A DNA stretch of 64,000 bases. Source: Rhodobacteraceae bacterium UBA2776 (GTDB taxonomy: Bacteria; Pseudomonadota; Alphaproteobacteria; Rhodobacterales; Rhodobacteraceae). The position numbers were made by a program, and so were the translations under genes. The notes below the pieces were generated by a model, which saw nothing but the letters and a program-made list of their open reading frames with translations, did not search any database and had not been told where the DNA came from. Below are positions 35,407-45,161 of the stretch, one piece after another (positions within the stretch are counted from its first letter, which is position 1; every line of letters starts with the position of its first letter). The stretch lies in assembly GCA_002352425.1 (NCBI GenBank), contig DEIK01000118.1, positions 74,559-138,558 on the forward strand. Direction: 5' to 3'.

Positions 35407-37809
35407 TTATCCCCTTAATTCGCCACCAGTCGCGCCTGCGACTTTGGCGATGATTTTGTCGGACACGGCTTCGATGTCCTTTTCGGTCAATGTCGCATCA
35501 ATGGGCTGCAAACGCACCGAAATCGCCAAGGATTTCTTGCCCACACCTAATGAATCACCAATGAATTCATCAAACACACGCACGGATTCAATCAGCGTTT
35601 TATCGGCACCCGTTGCAGCATTGACCAGTGTCAATGCCTCGACATCTGCATCCACGACAAAGGCAAAGTCACGCTCGACCGCTTGCAAATCACGCAGGGC
35701 CAGTGCAGGGCGCGTGGCTGTTTTGTTGCGCGGGAACGGGGGTTGCTCGACGAACACGGTAAAGCCAACGGCGGGGCCTTTGACATCCATGGCTGTCAAA
35801 ACTTTGGGGTGAATTTCACCAAACACCGCCATTACTTTCTTTGGCCCCAAACAAATCACGCCGGACCGCCCTGGGTGCCAACACTCTGCCGCCTCGCGCA
35901 GGATTTGCACGCGGGCGGGAGCGCCAACGGCACTTAGAACCGCTTCGGCATCGGCCTTGGCATCATAGAGATCAACGCTGCGCCGTTCGCCATGCACGTC
36001 CTTGGGGCCGGTGTGGCCTATCAGGATGCCGGTGGCCAACAAATGTTGTTCACCTGGTTCGCCGCCATGAAATGCCGGGCCAACTTCGAACAGCGCCATA
36101 TCCATGAACCCGCGCGCCTGATTACGGGCAGCGGCTTGCAAAAGACCGGGCAGCAGGTCAGGGCGCATATGGCTCATTTCAGATGAAATCGGGTTGTCCA
36201 GCATGGTGGCATCAGTGCCGCCACCAAACAGTTTTGCACTGGCCTGGTCGATGAAGGAGTACGTTACGCATTCATTGTAACCCAGCGCCGCAATGGTGCG
36301 TCGCGCCATGTTCTCGCGTTGTTGCATCGGCGTTAGAATAGCGCGCGGCACGCCAACTTGGGCGCGGGCCATCGGCTTGCCCTCCAGCTTGGTCAGGGAC
36401 GCCATGCGGGCGACTTCCTCAACAAGATCGGCAGAGCCTTGCACGTCGGGCCGCCAGCTCGGCACGCTGGCCATATCGTTTGCATCCAGCTCGAACCCGA
36501 GCGCTGTCAGCGTTGCTCGCTGTGTCGTTGGCGCGATTTCCATACCAACCAAGGACTGCACACGGTCCGTGTCCAACTGGTAGGCGCGGCTCACGTCAGG
36601 CACTTCACCCGCTGTCACCACGTTGGAGGCTTCGCCGCCGCAGAGATCCAAAATCATCTGCGTGGCCAATTCAATCGCTTGCGCATTGAACGCGGGATCA
36701 ATGCCACGTTCATTGCGATAGCGCGCGTCGGAATTGATCTTCAATGCGCGGCCCGTTTTGGCGGTGCGGATCGTGTCCCAGATCGCGGCCTCCAAGAACA
36801 CGTTGGTCGTCGTTTCGGTACAGCCCGTTGCCAGCCCGCCCATGATGCCACCGATGCTCTCGATCGCCTTGTCATCCGAGATCACCACCATGCCCGCGTC
36901 AAAGCTGTATTCTTTGTCGTCCAGCCCCATCAGGGTCTCGCCCCCTTTGGCGCGATGCACCCGCAGATCACCGCTGACTTTGTCGGCATCAAACACGTGC
37001 AATGGGCGGTTCACATCATAGGTGAAGAAATTCGTCACGTCGACCAGCGCCGAAATCGGGCGCAAGCCGATGGCCCTTAAGCGATGTTGCAACCATTCAG
37101 GGCTGGGGCCGTTTTTCACACCTTTGATCAGACGGCCCATGAAGACCTCGCAGCCATCGGTGCGGGTGTCCTCGTCAATCGTCACGTTGATTGGGCACTC
37201 GAATGTCCCGTCCACTTGCGCCGTTTTGGTGGGCAACAAAGTGCCCAGCCCACGCGCTGCCAGATCACGGGCAATGCCGCGAATGCCCAGCGCGTCGGGG
37301 CGGTTTGGCGTGATGGCGATGTCGATCACAGGGTCCACTTTGGTTGGATCATTCGCCGCCAACCAGTCAATAAACTTGTCGCCAACTTTGCCAGACGGCA
37401 GCTCGATAATACCGTCGTGTTCATCCGACAGTTCCAGCTCTTTTTCGGACGCCATCATGCCGTGGCTTTCAACGCCACGGATTTTTCCAACCTTGATCGT
37501 GATGTCGAGGCCGGGAATATACATGCCGGGTTTGCAGACCACGACGGTGATGCCTTCACGCGCATTTGGCGCGCCGCAAATGATCTGCTGCATGCCCGCA
37601 TCCGTTTCCACCTGACAGACACGCAAACGGTCCGCATCGGGGTGTTTTTCGGCGGACTTAACGTAGCCCAGCGTGAATTCGGACAGCGTGTCGGCGGGGT
37701 TGATGACCTCTTCGACCTCTAGGCCGATGTCGGTCAATGCGTACAGAATATCATCAAGCGAGGCGTCAGTTTCCAAGTGGTCCTTGAGCCATGAGAGCGT
37801 AAATTTCAT
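35407..37809 (-). CDS. pheT: phenylalanyl-tRNA synthetase beta subunit
   Basis: 800-residue beta subunit of the heterotetrameric PheRS. N-terminal FTLSWLKDHLETDASL, tRNA-binding (OB) domain with HPDADRLRVCQVETD, B3/B4 editing domain, B5 domain (RAYQLDTDRVQSLVGMEI), catalytic-like core and the C-terminal anticodon-binding FDX-ACB domain (AVERDFAFVVDADV). The ATG overlaps the stop of the ASCH gene upstream (ATGA). Confidence 0.96.
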   Translation of the reverse strand: MKFTLSWLKDHLETDASLDDILYALTDIGLEVEEVINPADTLSEFTLGYVKSAEKHPDADRLRVCQVETDAGMQQIICGAPNAREGITVVVCKPGMYIPGLDITIKVGKIRGVESHGMMASEKELELSDEHDGIIELPSGKVGDKFIDWLAANDPTKVDPVIDIAITPNRPDALGIRGIARDLAARGLGTLLPTKTAQVDGTFECPINVTIDEDTRTDGCEVFMGRLIKGVKNGPSPEWLQHRLRAIGLRPISALVDVTNFFTYDVNRPLHVFDADKVSGDLRVHRAKGGETLMGLDDKEYSFDAGMVVISDDKAIESIGGIMGGLATGCTETTTNVFLEAAIWDTIRTAKTGRALKINSDARYRNERGIDPAFNAQAIELATQMILDLCGGEASNVVTAGEVPDVSRAYQLDTDRVQSLVGMEIAPTTQRATLTALGFELDANDMASVPSWRPDVQGSADLVEEVARMASLTKLEGKPMARAQVGVPRAILTPMQQRENMARRTIAALGYNECVTYSFIDQASAKLFGGGTDATMLDNPISSEMSHMRPDLLPGLLQAAARNQARGFMDMALFEVGPAFHGGEPGEQHLLATGILIGHTGPKDVHGERRSVDLYDAKADAEAVLSAVGAPARVQILREAAECWHPGRSGVICLGPKKVMAVFGEIHPKVLTAMDVKGPAVGFTVFVEQPPFPRNKTATRPALALRDLQAVERDFAFVVDADVEALTLVNAATGADKTLIESVRVFDEFIGDSLGVGKKSLAISVRLQPIDATLTEKDIEAVSDKIIAKVAGATGGELRG

Positions 37810-38246
37810 TTTGTTTCCTCATTCGGATCAATTTCACTGCCGATTAGATTTTCAACCACTTCAAAGAATTCAAACACCACCTGCATGTCGGGTTTAAAGC
37901 CGCCGTTTTTCTTAAAATAGGTCTCGCGGGCGCGGCGCCAATCGGCCAGATCTTCATGCTCGCCTTCGGCCACGGCCATCCGCTCGGTGACTTTGTCAAA
38001 GGGCAGGGTTTTTACCGAAGTGGTTTTCACCACCACCGCAGCAGAGCCGTCCCAATTGGCGATGATGTCACAACGCCCGACTTTGGGCATCGAGGTCATA
38101 TCACCACCAAATTCAGCCAGCGCCGCACATTCGGCGTGTTTGGTTTTCGCCCGCACCAGCGCGATCAGCTCGGCAGATGTTTCAGCGTTGTGGCCCAGCT
38201 TGAAGGTGCCCGCACCTGGGTATGTGTCTTGGAGGTCTTCGATCAT
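37806..38246 (-). CDS. ASCH-domain protein between pheS and pheT
   Basis: 146-residue ASCH (PUA-like beta-barrel) protein of the YhfF type. Recognisable features are [18 protein letters not shown] near the start, [26 protein letters not shown], and an acidic [12 protein letters not shown] segment. ASCH domains bind RNA or modified nucleosides, and some are amidohydrolases of N4-acetylcytidine. The gene overlaps pheS (ATGA at 38243-38246) and pheT (ATGA at 37806-37809), so it is translated with both. Its role is unknown; tRNA or nucleoside handling is a guess from context. Confidence 0.75.
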   Translation of the reverse strand: MIEDLQDTYPGAGTFKLGHNAETSAELIALVRAKTKHAECAALAEFGGDMTSMPKVGRCDIIANWDGSAAVVVKTTSVKTLPFDKVTERMAVAEGEHEDLADWRRARETYFKKNGGFKPDMQVVFEFFEVVENLIGSEIDPNEETK

Positions 38247-39316
38247 TTGCTCAACCCACCATGCAGCGTCGGCATATCCAGCGCAGAGAAACCGTAGTGG
38301 CGCAGCCAGCGCAGGTCGCTGTCGAAAAACGCGCGCAGGTCGGGGATGCCGTATTTCAGCATCGCGATCCGATCAATCCCCATGCCAAAGGCAAAGCCTT
38401 GCCATTTGTCAGGATCAACGCCGCCCGCTTGCAAAACCTTGGGGTGCATCATGCCAGAACCCAGCACCTCCATCCAGTCGTCGCCCTCGCCGATGCGCAA
38501 TTGACCATCGACCCACGAGCACTGAATATCGACCTCGGCCGAGGGTTCCGTGAACGGAAAGTGCGAGGCGCGAAAACGGGTTTTGATGCCGTCGATTTCA
38601 AAGAACGCCGCGAAAAATTCTTCGAGCACCCATTTCAAATTGGCCATGGAAATGTCTTTGCCAATCGCCATGCCTTCGATCTGGTGGAACATCGGCGTGT
38701 GGGTTTGGTCATAGTCCGAACGATACACACGCCCCGGCGCGATCACCCGGATCGGCGCACCGGTTTTTTCCATTTCGCGGATTTGCACCGGCGAAGTGTG
38801 GGTGCGCAAGACGTGCGGCGGGCGATCATCGCCCTCGGCGCGGTTCATGTAAAAGGTATCAAATTCTTGACGCGCGGGGTGGTGCGGCGGGATGTTTAGC
38901 GCATCGAAATTATACCAGTCGTTTTCAATCTGCGGACCTTCGGCAACCGTGAACCCCATGTCGGCGAAAATCGCGGAAACCTCTTCGGTGACTTGGGAGA
39001 CCGGATGGATCGTGCCCTGACCACGACTGCGCGAGGGTAGCGTCACATCCAGCCATTCGCTCCGCAGCCGCTCATCAAGCGCCGCATCTGCGAGCGCCGC
39101 TTTTTTCGCCGAAAGCGCGCTGTTCAATTCGTCCTTTAGCGCGTTCAGCTTTGGTCCGGCCACTTGACGCTCCTCGGGAGTCATTTTGCCAAGTTCGCGC
39201 ATTTTCAAGCTGACTTCGCCCTTTTTGCCAACGGCGGCAACGCGCAAATCCTCAAGTGTGGATTCGTCGGCCACATTGGCAATTGCGTCGATATATTTCT
39301 GTCTTAGCGCGTCCAT
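38243..39316 (-). CDS. pheS: phenylalanyl-tRNA synthetase alpha subunit
   Basis: 357-residue catalytic alpha subunit of PheRS. An N-terminal coiled coil ([20 protein letters not shown] on) is followed by the class II core: [15 protein letters not shown], motif 2 with [15 protein letters not shown] and [20 protein letters not shown], and motif 3 [18 protein letters not shown]. It opens the pheS-ASCH-pheT-ytoQ operon. A 16-bp match to the interspersed repeat (39065-39080, plus strand) lies inside it. Confidence 0.96.
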   Translation of the reverse strand: MDALRQKYIDAIANVADESTLEDLRVAAVGKKGEVSLKMRELGKMTPEERQVAGPKLNALKDELNSALSAKKAALADAALDERLRSEWLDVTLPSRSRGQGTIHPVSQVTEEVSAIFADMGFTVAEGPQIENDWYNFDALNIPPHHPARQEFDTFYMNRAEGDDRPPHVLRTHTSPVQIREMEKTGAPIRVIAPGRVYRSDYDQTHTPMFHQIEGMAIGKDISMANLKWVLEEFFAAFFEIDGIKTRFRASHFPFTEPSAEVDIQCSWVDGQLRIGEGDDWMEVLGSGMMHPKVLQAGGVDPDKWQGFAFGMGIDRIAMLKYGIPDLRAFFDSDLRWLRHYGFSALDMPTLHGGLSK

Positions 39317-39371
39317 CAGACATTCCTTATGTGTGTCACAGCCCTGCTATCACAAAGAGCAGCCAAAGAAA

Positions 39372-39402
39372 AAGCCGCGTGACCCAAAAAGGTCCGCGGC
39401 TT
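39372..39402 (-). terminator. Rho-independent terminator of rpmI-rplT
   Basis: AAGCCGCG pairs with CGCGGCTT, extended by GACC/GGTC across a single unpaired T, with a CAAAAA loop. Read on the minus strand, it is followed by a T-rich run. It lies 29 bases past the rplT stop and about 55 before pheS. Confidence 0.85.
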
Positions 39403-39430
39403 CTTGAAGTTTTATACCCTGTGGGGCAAT

Positions 39431-39790
39431 TTACGCGAGCGCGGCCTGTGCCTTGTTAACGATCGCTGTAAATGCTTCGGGTTCGTTCACGGCCAGATCA
39501 GCCAGAACTTTACGGTCAACTTCGATGCCAGCCAGTGACAGACCATTGATGAAACGCGAATATGTCAGCGCTTCGTCGTGGCTGCGTACAGCCGCATTGA
39601 TCCGCTGGATCCACAAAGCACGGAAGTTGCGCTTGCGGGCCTTGCGGTCGCGGGTTGCGTATTGATTGGATTTGTCCACCGCCTGCGTTGCGGATTTGAA
39701 CAGATTTTTGCGACGGCCTTTAAAACCTTTGGCGGCTTTAATGACTTTTTTATGGCGGGCTTGGGTCGTTGGACCTGAAGTAACTCTCAT
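39431..39790 (-). CDS. rplT: 50S ribosomal protein L20
   Basis: 119-residue early-assembly 23S rRNA-binding protein. [19 protein letters not shown] and [18 protein letters not shown] are diagnostic. The extreme N-terminus ([10 protein letters not shown]) is slightly shorter than the usual SRVKRG form. It follows rpmI by 14 bases; infC, often the first gene of this operon, is not adjacent. Confidence 0.97.
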   Translation of the reverse strand: MRVTSGPTTQARHKKVIKAAKGFKGRRKNLFKSATQAVDKSNQYATRDRKARKRNFRALWIQRINAAVRSHDEALTYSRFINGLSLAGIEVDRKVLADLAVNEPEAFTAIVNKAQAALA

Positions 39791-39804
39791 TGCTCAATCC
39801 CTCC

Positions 39805-40002
39805 TTATGAGTACGGCATCATGGACTTGATGATTTTCGCATCAGGATCCGACAATGTGGTTGTGCCGCGCGCATTGCGCAGGAATTTGTTGGTGCGTTT
39901 GATCATGCCGTGGCGTTTGCCAGCCTGACCTGCTTTGACACGACCCTTGGCCGTGACCTTGAACCGCTTTTTGCAGCTCGATTTCGTCTTCATCTTAGGC
40001 AT
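39805..40002 (-). CDS. rpmI: 50S ribosomal protein L35
   Basis: 65-residue basic protein with the family start [20 protein letters not shown] and [26 protein letters not shown] is the ribosome site. It is cotranscribed with rplT. Confidence 0.96.
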   Translation of the reverse strand: MPKMKTKSSCKKRFKVTAKGRVKAGQAGKRHGMIKRTNKFLRNARGTTTLSDPDAKIIKSMMPYS

Positions 40003-40114
40003 TTCCGTCTCCTTGAATTAGGCGGTTGAAACGCGACTCGGCATGCCACTGTGGCCGGTCGCGCTCATCGAAGTGCGTCGTATAGGCTGCATAGTTCTGT
40101 ATGACAAGGGAAAA

Positions 40115-40134
40115 AGGCCCCGCTTTGAGGGCCT
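40115..40134 (-). terminator. Rho-independent terminator of the pyk operon
   Basis: AGGCCC/GGGCCT stem around an 8-base loop, with a T5 tail on the minus strand. Its first arm overlaps the TAG stop codon (40133-40135) of the small membrane-protein gene. Confidence 0.75.
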
Positions 40135-40357
40135 AATTGATATATTTGCCGATCACCCGAGTGAAGGCTTGGGGTATCTCCTGAAAGGTGTATCCGCTGG
40201 GCTTGCCCATAAGCGCAACCGCGATCATGCCGCCGCCGATCATAATCATGATCGCGGCCCCACGTGGAACTCTGCTGTCAACCAGCGCTCCAAGGATGGC
40301 CGGAATGGCAAGACCGGAAATTATCAACCCGAAGACCAGAAACAAATCGTTATTCAT
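40133..40357 (-). CDS. small two-helix membrane protein downstream of pyk
   Basis: 74 residues with two hydrophobic helices (LFLVFGLIISGLAIPAILGAL and RGAAIMIMIGGGMIAVALMG) and a short polar C-terminus ending VIGKYIN. I do not recognise a characterised family; similar short proteins follow pyruvate kinase in related genomes as far as I recall. It starts 37 bases after the pyk stop and ends in a terminator, so it belongs to the pyk transcript. Confidence 0.7.
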   Translation of the reverse strand: MNNDLFLVFGLIISGLAIPAILGALVDSRVPRGAAIMIMIGGGMIAVALMGKPSGYTFQEIPQAFTRVIGKYIN

Positions 40358-40394
40358 AAAACACCCTACAATTTACCCTTACCCAACGTAAATA

Positions 40395-41837
40395 CTATTG
40401 GTCAGTGCGGAAAATCAACCTTTCATCACAGGGGGCCACCCGCAAAATATTTGTGGTGCCCGGCACGTTGAACGGCACACCCGCTGTAACGACGATCTGG
40501 TCCTTTTCCGTAGCAAGACCCGAAGCCCGCGCGGCACGAGCTGCGCTGACGACTGCCAACTTAAACCGGTCAACCTCACCCGAGAAATAGCAATTCACTC
40601 CCCAGCTCAGACATAGACGCCGCGCTGTGCCCGTCAAAGGTGTCAGCGCAATAATCGGCACGCTGGGCCGTTCACGCGCTGTCAACAACGCCGTGGTTCC
40701 CGATTGTGTAAAGCAACAAATCGCTTTGATTTCAGTGGTTTCGGCAATTTCTCGCGCGGCGGCGACGATCCCATCGGCCACCGAGCTGCGCTTTAGATTG
40801 CGCGACGACTCGATCACTTCGCGGTAGGTCGGGTCACTTTCGACTTCGATCGCGACGTTGTTCATGGTGGTCACAGCCTCGATCGGATACCGGCCAGCGG
40901 CGGATTCTGCGGACAGCATGATCGCATCGGTGCCCTCATAAATCGCAGTGGCCACGTCGGAAACCTCGGCGCGTGTTGGCACGGGGCTATCGATCATGCT
41001 TTCCAGCATTTGCGTCGCCACAATCACCGGTTTGCCGGCTGCGCGGCACCCTCGGATCAATCGTTTTTGAATTGGCGGAACATTTTGAACCGGCAATTCA
41101 ACGCCCAAATCACCGCGCGCCACCATGATACCATCCGAGGCTTCTAGAATTTCGTTGAACGCCTCGACGGCGGCTGGTTTTTCAATTTTGGACAGGATCG
41201 CAGCGCGCCCCTGTGCCAATTCGCGTGCTTCATGCACATCTTCGGGGCGCTGTACAAATGACAATGCCAGCCAGTCCACGCCCAACTGACAAACAAATTC
41301 CAGATCTTTACGATCCTTTTTGGACAGCGCCGCCAAGGGCAGCACCACATCTGGCACATTCACGCCTTTACGGTTGGAAATCGTACCGCCGACAACAACG
41401 GTGCAATCGGCAAAATCCTCGCCAAATTCATTCACCTTCAGCTCGAGCTTGCCGTCATCAACCAACAGTGTCGCGCCTTTTTTCAAAGCGCGAAAAATTT
41501 CGGGGTGGGGCAGACGGACACGGTGGTTGTCACCCTCAGTCTCATCCAGATCGAACCGGAATGCTTGTCCATCTTCCAAATCCGCAGCCTTATTGGCAAA
41601 GGTGCCACAGCGCAGCTTTGGCCCTTGCAGATCAGCCAAAATCGCGATCGGGCGATCCATATCTTTTTCGATTTGGCGGATAATGGCGTGGCGCGCCTTG
41701 ATTTCATCATGCTGCCCATGGCTCATATTCAGGCGGAACACATCTGCCCCTGCCTCGAATAGCGCCCGGATCATTTCATAGTCATCGGAGGCCGGTCCAA
41801 GGGTTGCCACGATCTTTACATTGCGTTGGCGCTTCAT
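40395..41837 (-). CDS. pyk: pyruvate kinase
   Basis: 480-residue glycolytic enzyme converting phosphoenolpyruvate plus ADP to pyruvate plus ATP. NVKIVATLGPASDDYEMI at the N-terminus, FRLNMSHG, active-site block with SKIEKPAAVEAFNEIL, MVARGDLGVELP and VIVATQMLESM, and a C-terminal allosteric domain (CCFTQSGTTALL). It is cotranscribed with the small membrane protein downstream and lies divergent from the N-formylglutamate amidohydrolase gene. Confidence 0.96.
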   Translation of the reverse strand: MKRQRNVKIVATLGPASDDYEMIRALFEAGADVFRLNMSHGQHDEIKARHAIIRQIEKDMDRPIAILADLQGPKLRCGTFANKAADLEDGQAFRFDLDETEGDNHRVRLPHPEIFRALKKGATLLVDDGKLELKVNEFGEDFADCTVVVGGTISNRKGVNVPDVVLPLAALSKKDRKDLEFVCQLGVDWLALSFVQRPEDVHEARELAQGRAAILSKIEKPAAVEAFNEILEASDGIMVARGDLGVELPVQNVPPIQKRLIRGCRAAGKPVIVATQMLESMIDSPVPTRAEVSDVATAIYEGTDAIMLSAESAAGRYPIEAVTTMNNVAIEVESDPTYREVIESSRNLKRSSVADGIVAAAREIAETTEIKAICCFTQSGTTALLTARERPSVPIIALTPLTGTARRLCLSWGVNCYFSGEVDRFKLAVVSAARAARASGLATEKDQIVVTAGVPFNVPGTTNILRVAPCDERLIFRTDQ

Positions 41838-41971
41838 ACTGCCAATTTCCTCGTATTGTTTTCATTTTGTGGTAGGCCATGGGCTATATGCCGCAATTCT
41901 GGTGCTGTTTCAACTGGCGCTTGCGCATTCTGGCGATTATGCATGAGATGACTTAATAATATGACAAAGCC

Positions 41972-42712
41972 ATGACATATCATCCTTACCAAATAATCGG
42001 TGAAAACAGGCCCTCGCGGATGTTGGTCACTTGTGACCATGCGGCCAACACCGTGCCTGAAACTGTGAACGGTGGCGATCTTGGGTTGGCCGCCGCTGAT
42101 ATGGCACGCCACATTGCCTATGATGTCGGAGCAGCGGGTGTCAGCTATGCCTTGGCCGAGATGTTGGATGCGCCCGCGATCCTGTCGAATTTCTCGCGAT
42201 TGGTGATTGATCCAAACCGTGGAGAAGATGACCCGACCTTGTTGATGAAGCTCTACGATGGCACCATCATCCCCGGCAATCGCCATGCGGATGCGGCGGA
42301 ACGCGAGCGTCGTCTGAACACCTGCTATCGCCCGTATCACACAGCCCAAGCCGAAATGGCAGCGCGCCAGGACGACACTGTGTTGATCTCGATCCACAGC
42401 TATACGCCGCAGTTGAATGGCTACCCCATACGCCCATGGCACATCGGTATTCTTTATGGCACCGACTCGCGCCTTTCAGTTCCACTGCTGGATCGGCTTC
42501 ATAAAGAACCTGATCTCTGTGTCGGGGAGAACGAGCCATACGGCGGTCATTTGGATGGCGACTCCGTGGACCGGCACGCCATTGCGTACGGGCGGTTAAA
42601 CACCTTGATTGAAATCCGCAATGATCTGATCGAAACTGAAGCGCAACAATACGCATGGGCAAAACGCCTTGCGCCGATCCTGACCGAGGTGCTTGAAACT
42701 TCGGGTCTATAA
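41972..42712 (+). CDS. N-formylglutamate amidohydrolase family protein
   Basis: 246-residue zinc-dependent amidohydrolase of the HutG2 type, releasing formate from N-formyl-L-glutamate in histidine breakdown or acting on similar N-formyl compounds. Family motifs: LVTCDHAANTVP, HIAYDVGAAGVSYALAE, NFSRLVIDPNR, ISIHSYTPQLNG and PYGGHLDG. No other hut genes are adjacent, so the true substrate is open. It is the first gene of a loosely spaced plus-strand run. Confidence 0.85.
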   Translation: MTYHPYQIIGENRPSRMLVTCDHAANTVPETVNGGDLGLAAADMARHIAYDVGAAGVSYALAEMLDAPAILSNFSRLVIDPNRGEDDPTLLMKLYDGTIIPGNRHADAAERERRLNTCYRPYHTAQAEMAARQDDTVLISIHSYTPQLNGYPIRPWHIGILYGTDSRLSVPLLDRLHKEPDLCVGENEPYGGHLDGDSVDRHAIAYGRLNTLIEIRNDLIETEAQQYAWAKRLAPILTEVLETSGL

Positions 42713-42734
42713 CCAAACGAAGGGAGACAATTGA

Positions 42735-43079
42735 ATGCCACATATCATTGTTGAATACGCTGGCCATCTGGATGAAACCCATTGCATGAACACCATCTGC
42801 AAGACCCTGTTTGACGCGGCAGCGGCCTCGGGGGTGTTCCCCGACATCAGTGCCATCAAGGTGCGCGCCCTGCCCTGTCCGTTTTCATTGATCGGGACCG
42901 AGCCGCAAAGCTTTGCCCATGCCACCATTCGCTTGCTGGCTGGACGCGAGGACGCCGTGAAGGCCGATCTGACGCGCTGCATTTTGACGGCCCTTGACCA
43001 AGCCCTGCCAGATGTCGGCAGCCTGACCGTCGATATCAAAGACATCGACACGGCCACCTACGCCAAACGAACCCTATAA
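42735..43079 (+). CDS. 5-carboxymethyl-2-hydroxymuconate isomerase-like tautomerase
   Basis: 114-residue tautomerase-superfamily protein. After Met removal Pro1 (MPHIIVEYAGHL) would be the catalytic base, as in CHMI of homoprotocatechuate degradation. The remainder (SAIKVRALPCPFSLIG, FAHATIRLLAGR) matches the family. No other aromatic-degradation genes are nearby, so it may act on another keto-enol substrate. AGGGAGA ribosome site. Confidence 0.8.
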   Translation: MPHIIVEYAGHLDETHCMNTICKTLFDAAAASGVFPDISAIKVRALPCPFSLIGTEPQSFAHATIRLLAGREDAVKADLTRCILTALDQALPDVGSLTVDIKDIDTATYAKRTL

Positions 43080-43089
43080 GGAGCGCGAC

Positions 43090-43398
43090 ATGGATACCCA
43101 AACCGAACTCGAAGCCGCTGCTTTTCGCGCCTTGCTGAAACATCTGGACGGACGCAAAGATGTGCAGAACATCGACATGATGATCCTGACCGGAATGTGC
43201 CGCAATTGCCTATCGCGCTGGTACCAAGAGGCCGCCAATGAGCGTGGCATCGAGATGACCAAGGCCGAGGGGCGCGAGGCAATTTACGGCGAGCCCTATG
43301 GCGACTGGGTGGCCAAGTATCAAACCGATGCCACCCCCGAACAACAGGCCGCTTTTAAGGTGGCATTTGCCGAAAATGTTGGCGAGCCTACCAAGTAA
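43090..43398 (+). CDS. DUF1244 family protein
   Basis: 102 residues matching the small alphaproteobacterial/gammaproteobacterial DUF1244 family, with the conserved HLDGRKDVQNIDMM, GMCRNCLSRWY and GEPYGDWVAKYQ. The CRNC pair of cysteines suggests metal or redox use, but no function is established. AAGGAG precedes the ATG; 10 bp separate it from the tautomerase gene. Confidence 0.85.
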   Translation: MDTQTELEAAAFRALLKHLDGRKDVQNIDMMILTGMCRNCLSRWYQEAANERGIEMTKAEGREAIYGEPYGDWVAKYQTDATPEQQAAFKVAFAENVGEPTK

Positions 43399-43421
43399 CG
43401 GCACACCAGAAAGGACGGACG

Positions 43422-43784
43422 ATGCTGCGACGCTTATTCCTGGCGGCCCTTTTTGCCGCCCCTCTGGCTGGGTGTTTGTCCTCGCCTGTGTCTGAAACAT
43501 CCCAACCTGTCGAATATGTTGGCCGCTGGGTCGAAGTTCTGCTGGGAGGTGACGGGGACGGGTTTGAACTGTTTGCCGATGGCGTGGCCGCCTCGATTGG
43601 TCAGTCCGAACTGACCTACACGCGGTGGCGTGCAAAACCCGGCACGCTGTTCCTGACCACAATTGACGACGCTGGGAAATCCGTTGAGGTTGGGTATTCC
43701 GCCAAGGTAAGTGACGTTACCCGCCTACATCTGAGCCAAAACGATAAGGACGATTGGCCGCGGATCTTTCGTATGGTTGACTAG
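43422..43784 (+). CDS. small lipoprotein of unknown function
   Basis: 120 residues with a lipoprotein signal peptide (MLRRLFLAALFAAPLAGC, lipobox LAGC). The mature part is a short beta-rich domain (YVGRWVEVLLGGDGDGFELF, RWRAKPGTLFLTTID). I do not recognise a family. It sits in the DUF1244 operon with an AAAGGA ribosome site. Confidence 0.7.
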   Translation: MLRRLFLAALFAAPLAGCLSSPVSETSQPVEYVGRWVEVLLGGDGDGFELFADGVAASIGQSELTYTRWRAKPGTLFLTTIDDAGKSVEVGYSAKVSDVTRLHLSQNDKDDWPRIFRMVD

Positions 43785-43837
43785 TTGATATCGGCTAAAA
43801 CAGGCGGCAGTTTCACACTATCAAAAGGACGCACAAG

Positions 43838-44503
43838 GTGCATTTTCTATCACAATGGGGCGAATTTATTGCGGCCTTTGCGGTGTTTTTCCTATCGCAC
43901 TCCATCCCGGTGCGCCCCGCCATAAAGGCGCGCATTGTTGCTCGCACTGGCACGCTTGGCTTTGCCCTGCTCTACTCCGCCCTTTCCATTGCAGTTTTAA
44001 CCTGGATTATCATTGCCGCCGGGCGTGCGCCCTTTGTCGAGATCTGGAGCTGGGCGTCGTGGCAAAACCATGTTCCACTGACAGGTATGTTGTTGGCCAT
44101 CCTGATCGTCAGCATGGTGTTTGGCCAACCCAATCCGCTGTCCTTTGGCGGCTGGAACAATGAGCAGTTCGACCCCAAAGACTGTGGCTTGATCGGCTGG
44201 ATACGTCACCCGTTGCTGGTGGCGCTTTTGATTTGGTCAGGCAGCCATATGGTCCCGAACGGCAATCTGGCACATGTCATTGTGTTCGGCTTGTTCGCCG
44301 GCTTTTCCATCCTCGGTATGAAAATCATCGACCGCCGCGCCCGCCGAATCTTGGGCACCGACAGATGGCAGACCCTGTCCAACACCCAGCAAAACCTGCG
44401 CATCACCCGCCGCGGCATCACACGCCTTGCTATCGGGGCGCTGATATACCTAGCTGTCCTTTTCAGCCATGAATGGGTGATTGGGGTATCCCCACTGCTT
44501 TAG
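43838..44503 (+). CDS. NnrU family membrane protein
   Basis: 221-residue polytopic membrane protein of the NnrU family (first named in nitrite/NO respiration, related to isoprenylcysteine methyltransferase-like membrane proteins). Typical segments: FFLSHSIPVRPAIKAR near the N-terminus, and LIGWIRHPLLVALLIWSGSHM. No denitrification genes are close, and this paralogue's role is unknown. Confidence 0.82.
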   Translation: MHFLSQWGEFIAAFAVFFLSHSIPVRPAIKARIVARTGTLGFALLYSALSIAVLTWIIIAAGRAPFVEIWSWASWQNHVPLTGMLLAILIVSMVFGQPNPLSFGGWNNEQFDPKDCGLIGWIRHPLLVALLIWSGSHMVPNGNLAHVIVFGLFAGFSILGMKIIDRRARRILGTDRWQTLSNTQQNLRITRRGITRLAIGALIYLAVLFSHEWVIGVSPLL

Positions 44504-44540
44504 GTTTGCACGCCCACAACATTGGTCTATGAGGGGCCCC

Positions 44541-45161
44541 ATGACACAAATTGAATCACTTTTCGCCACCCCGATCTACCGCGCTGCCCTGTCCGGTAAG
44601 GGCAAAGCGATTGATACGGATGAACTCGAAACTTCTTGCTGGTCCATCGCTGAAGATGACGAAGCCGGACAAGACTGGTGCGAGGCAAACGACTATCCTG
44701 GCTATACCAGCTATGCGTCCTTGGACGACCTGCCGTGGCGGTTTCCGATTTTCAAAGACCTCAAAAAAGTGCTCGACAAACATGTCGCTGCCTTCGTCAA
44801 GGAATTAGCGTTCGATATTGGTGATAAGAAAATCAAACTGGACTCGCTGTGGATCAACATCCTGCCAAACGGCGGGTTGCACACCTCGCACATCCACCCC
44901 CACAGCGTGATCAGCGGCACAACCTATGTTGCTATGCCAAAGGGCACCAGCGCCATCAAATTCGAAGACCCGCGTTCTGCGATGATGATGGCCGCCCCGA
45001 CCCGCAAACCCGACGCCCCGCGCGATCTGCGTCGGTTCATTTACTATGAACCCGACGTTGGCGATATTTTGCTTTGGGAAAGTTGGCTGCGCCACGAAGT
45101 GCCGATGAACAACGCCGAAGAAGAGCGCATCAGCGTCAGTTTTAATTACAGCTGGGGTTGA
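44541..45161 (+). CDS. TIGR02466 family 2OG-Fe(II) oxygenase-like protein
   Basis: 206-residue double-stranded beta-helix protein. The candidate Fe/2OG-binding set is visible: LHTSHIHPHSVISGTTYV (HxH-type), WLRHEVPMNN (His) and RISVSFNY (Arg for 2-oxoglutarate). Matches the TIGR02466 family of uncharacterised putative hydroxylases. The ATG at 44541 follows GAGGGG. The next gene is 220 bp away across a quiet intergenic stretch. Confidence 0.8.
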   Translation: MTQIESLFATPIYRAALSGKGKAIDTDELETSCWSIAEDDEAGQDWCEANDYPGYTSYASLDDLPWRFPIFKDLKKVLDKHVAAFVKELAFDIGDKKIKLDSLWINILPNGGLHTSHIHPHSVISGTTYVAMPKGTSAIKFEDPRSAMMMAAPTRKPDAPRDLRRFIYYEPDVGDILLWESWLRHEVPMNNAEEERISVSFNYSWG

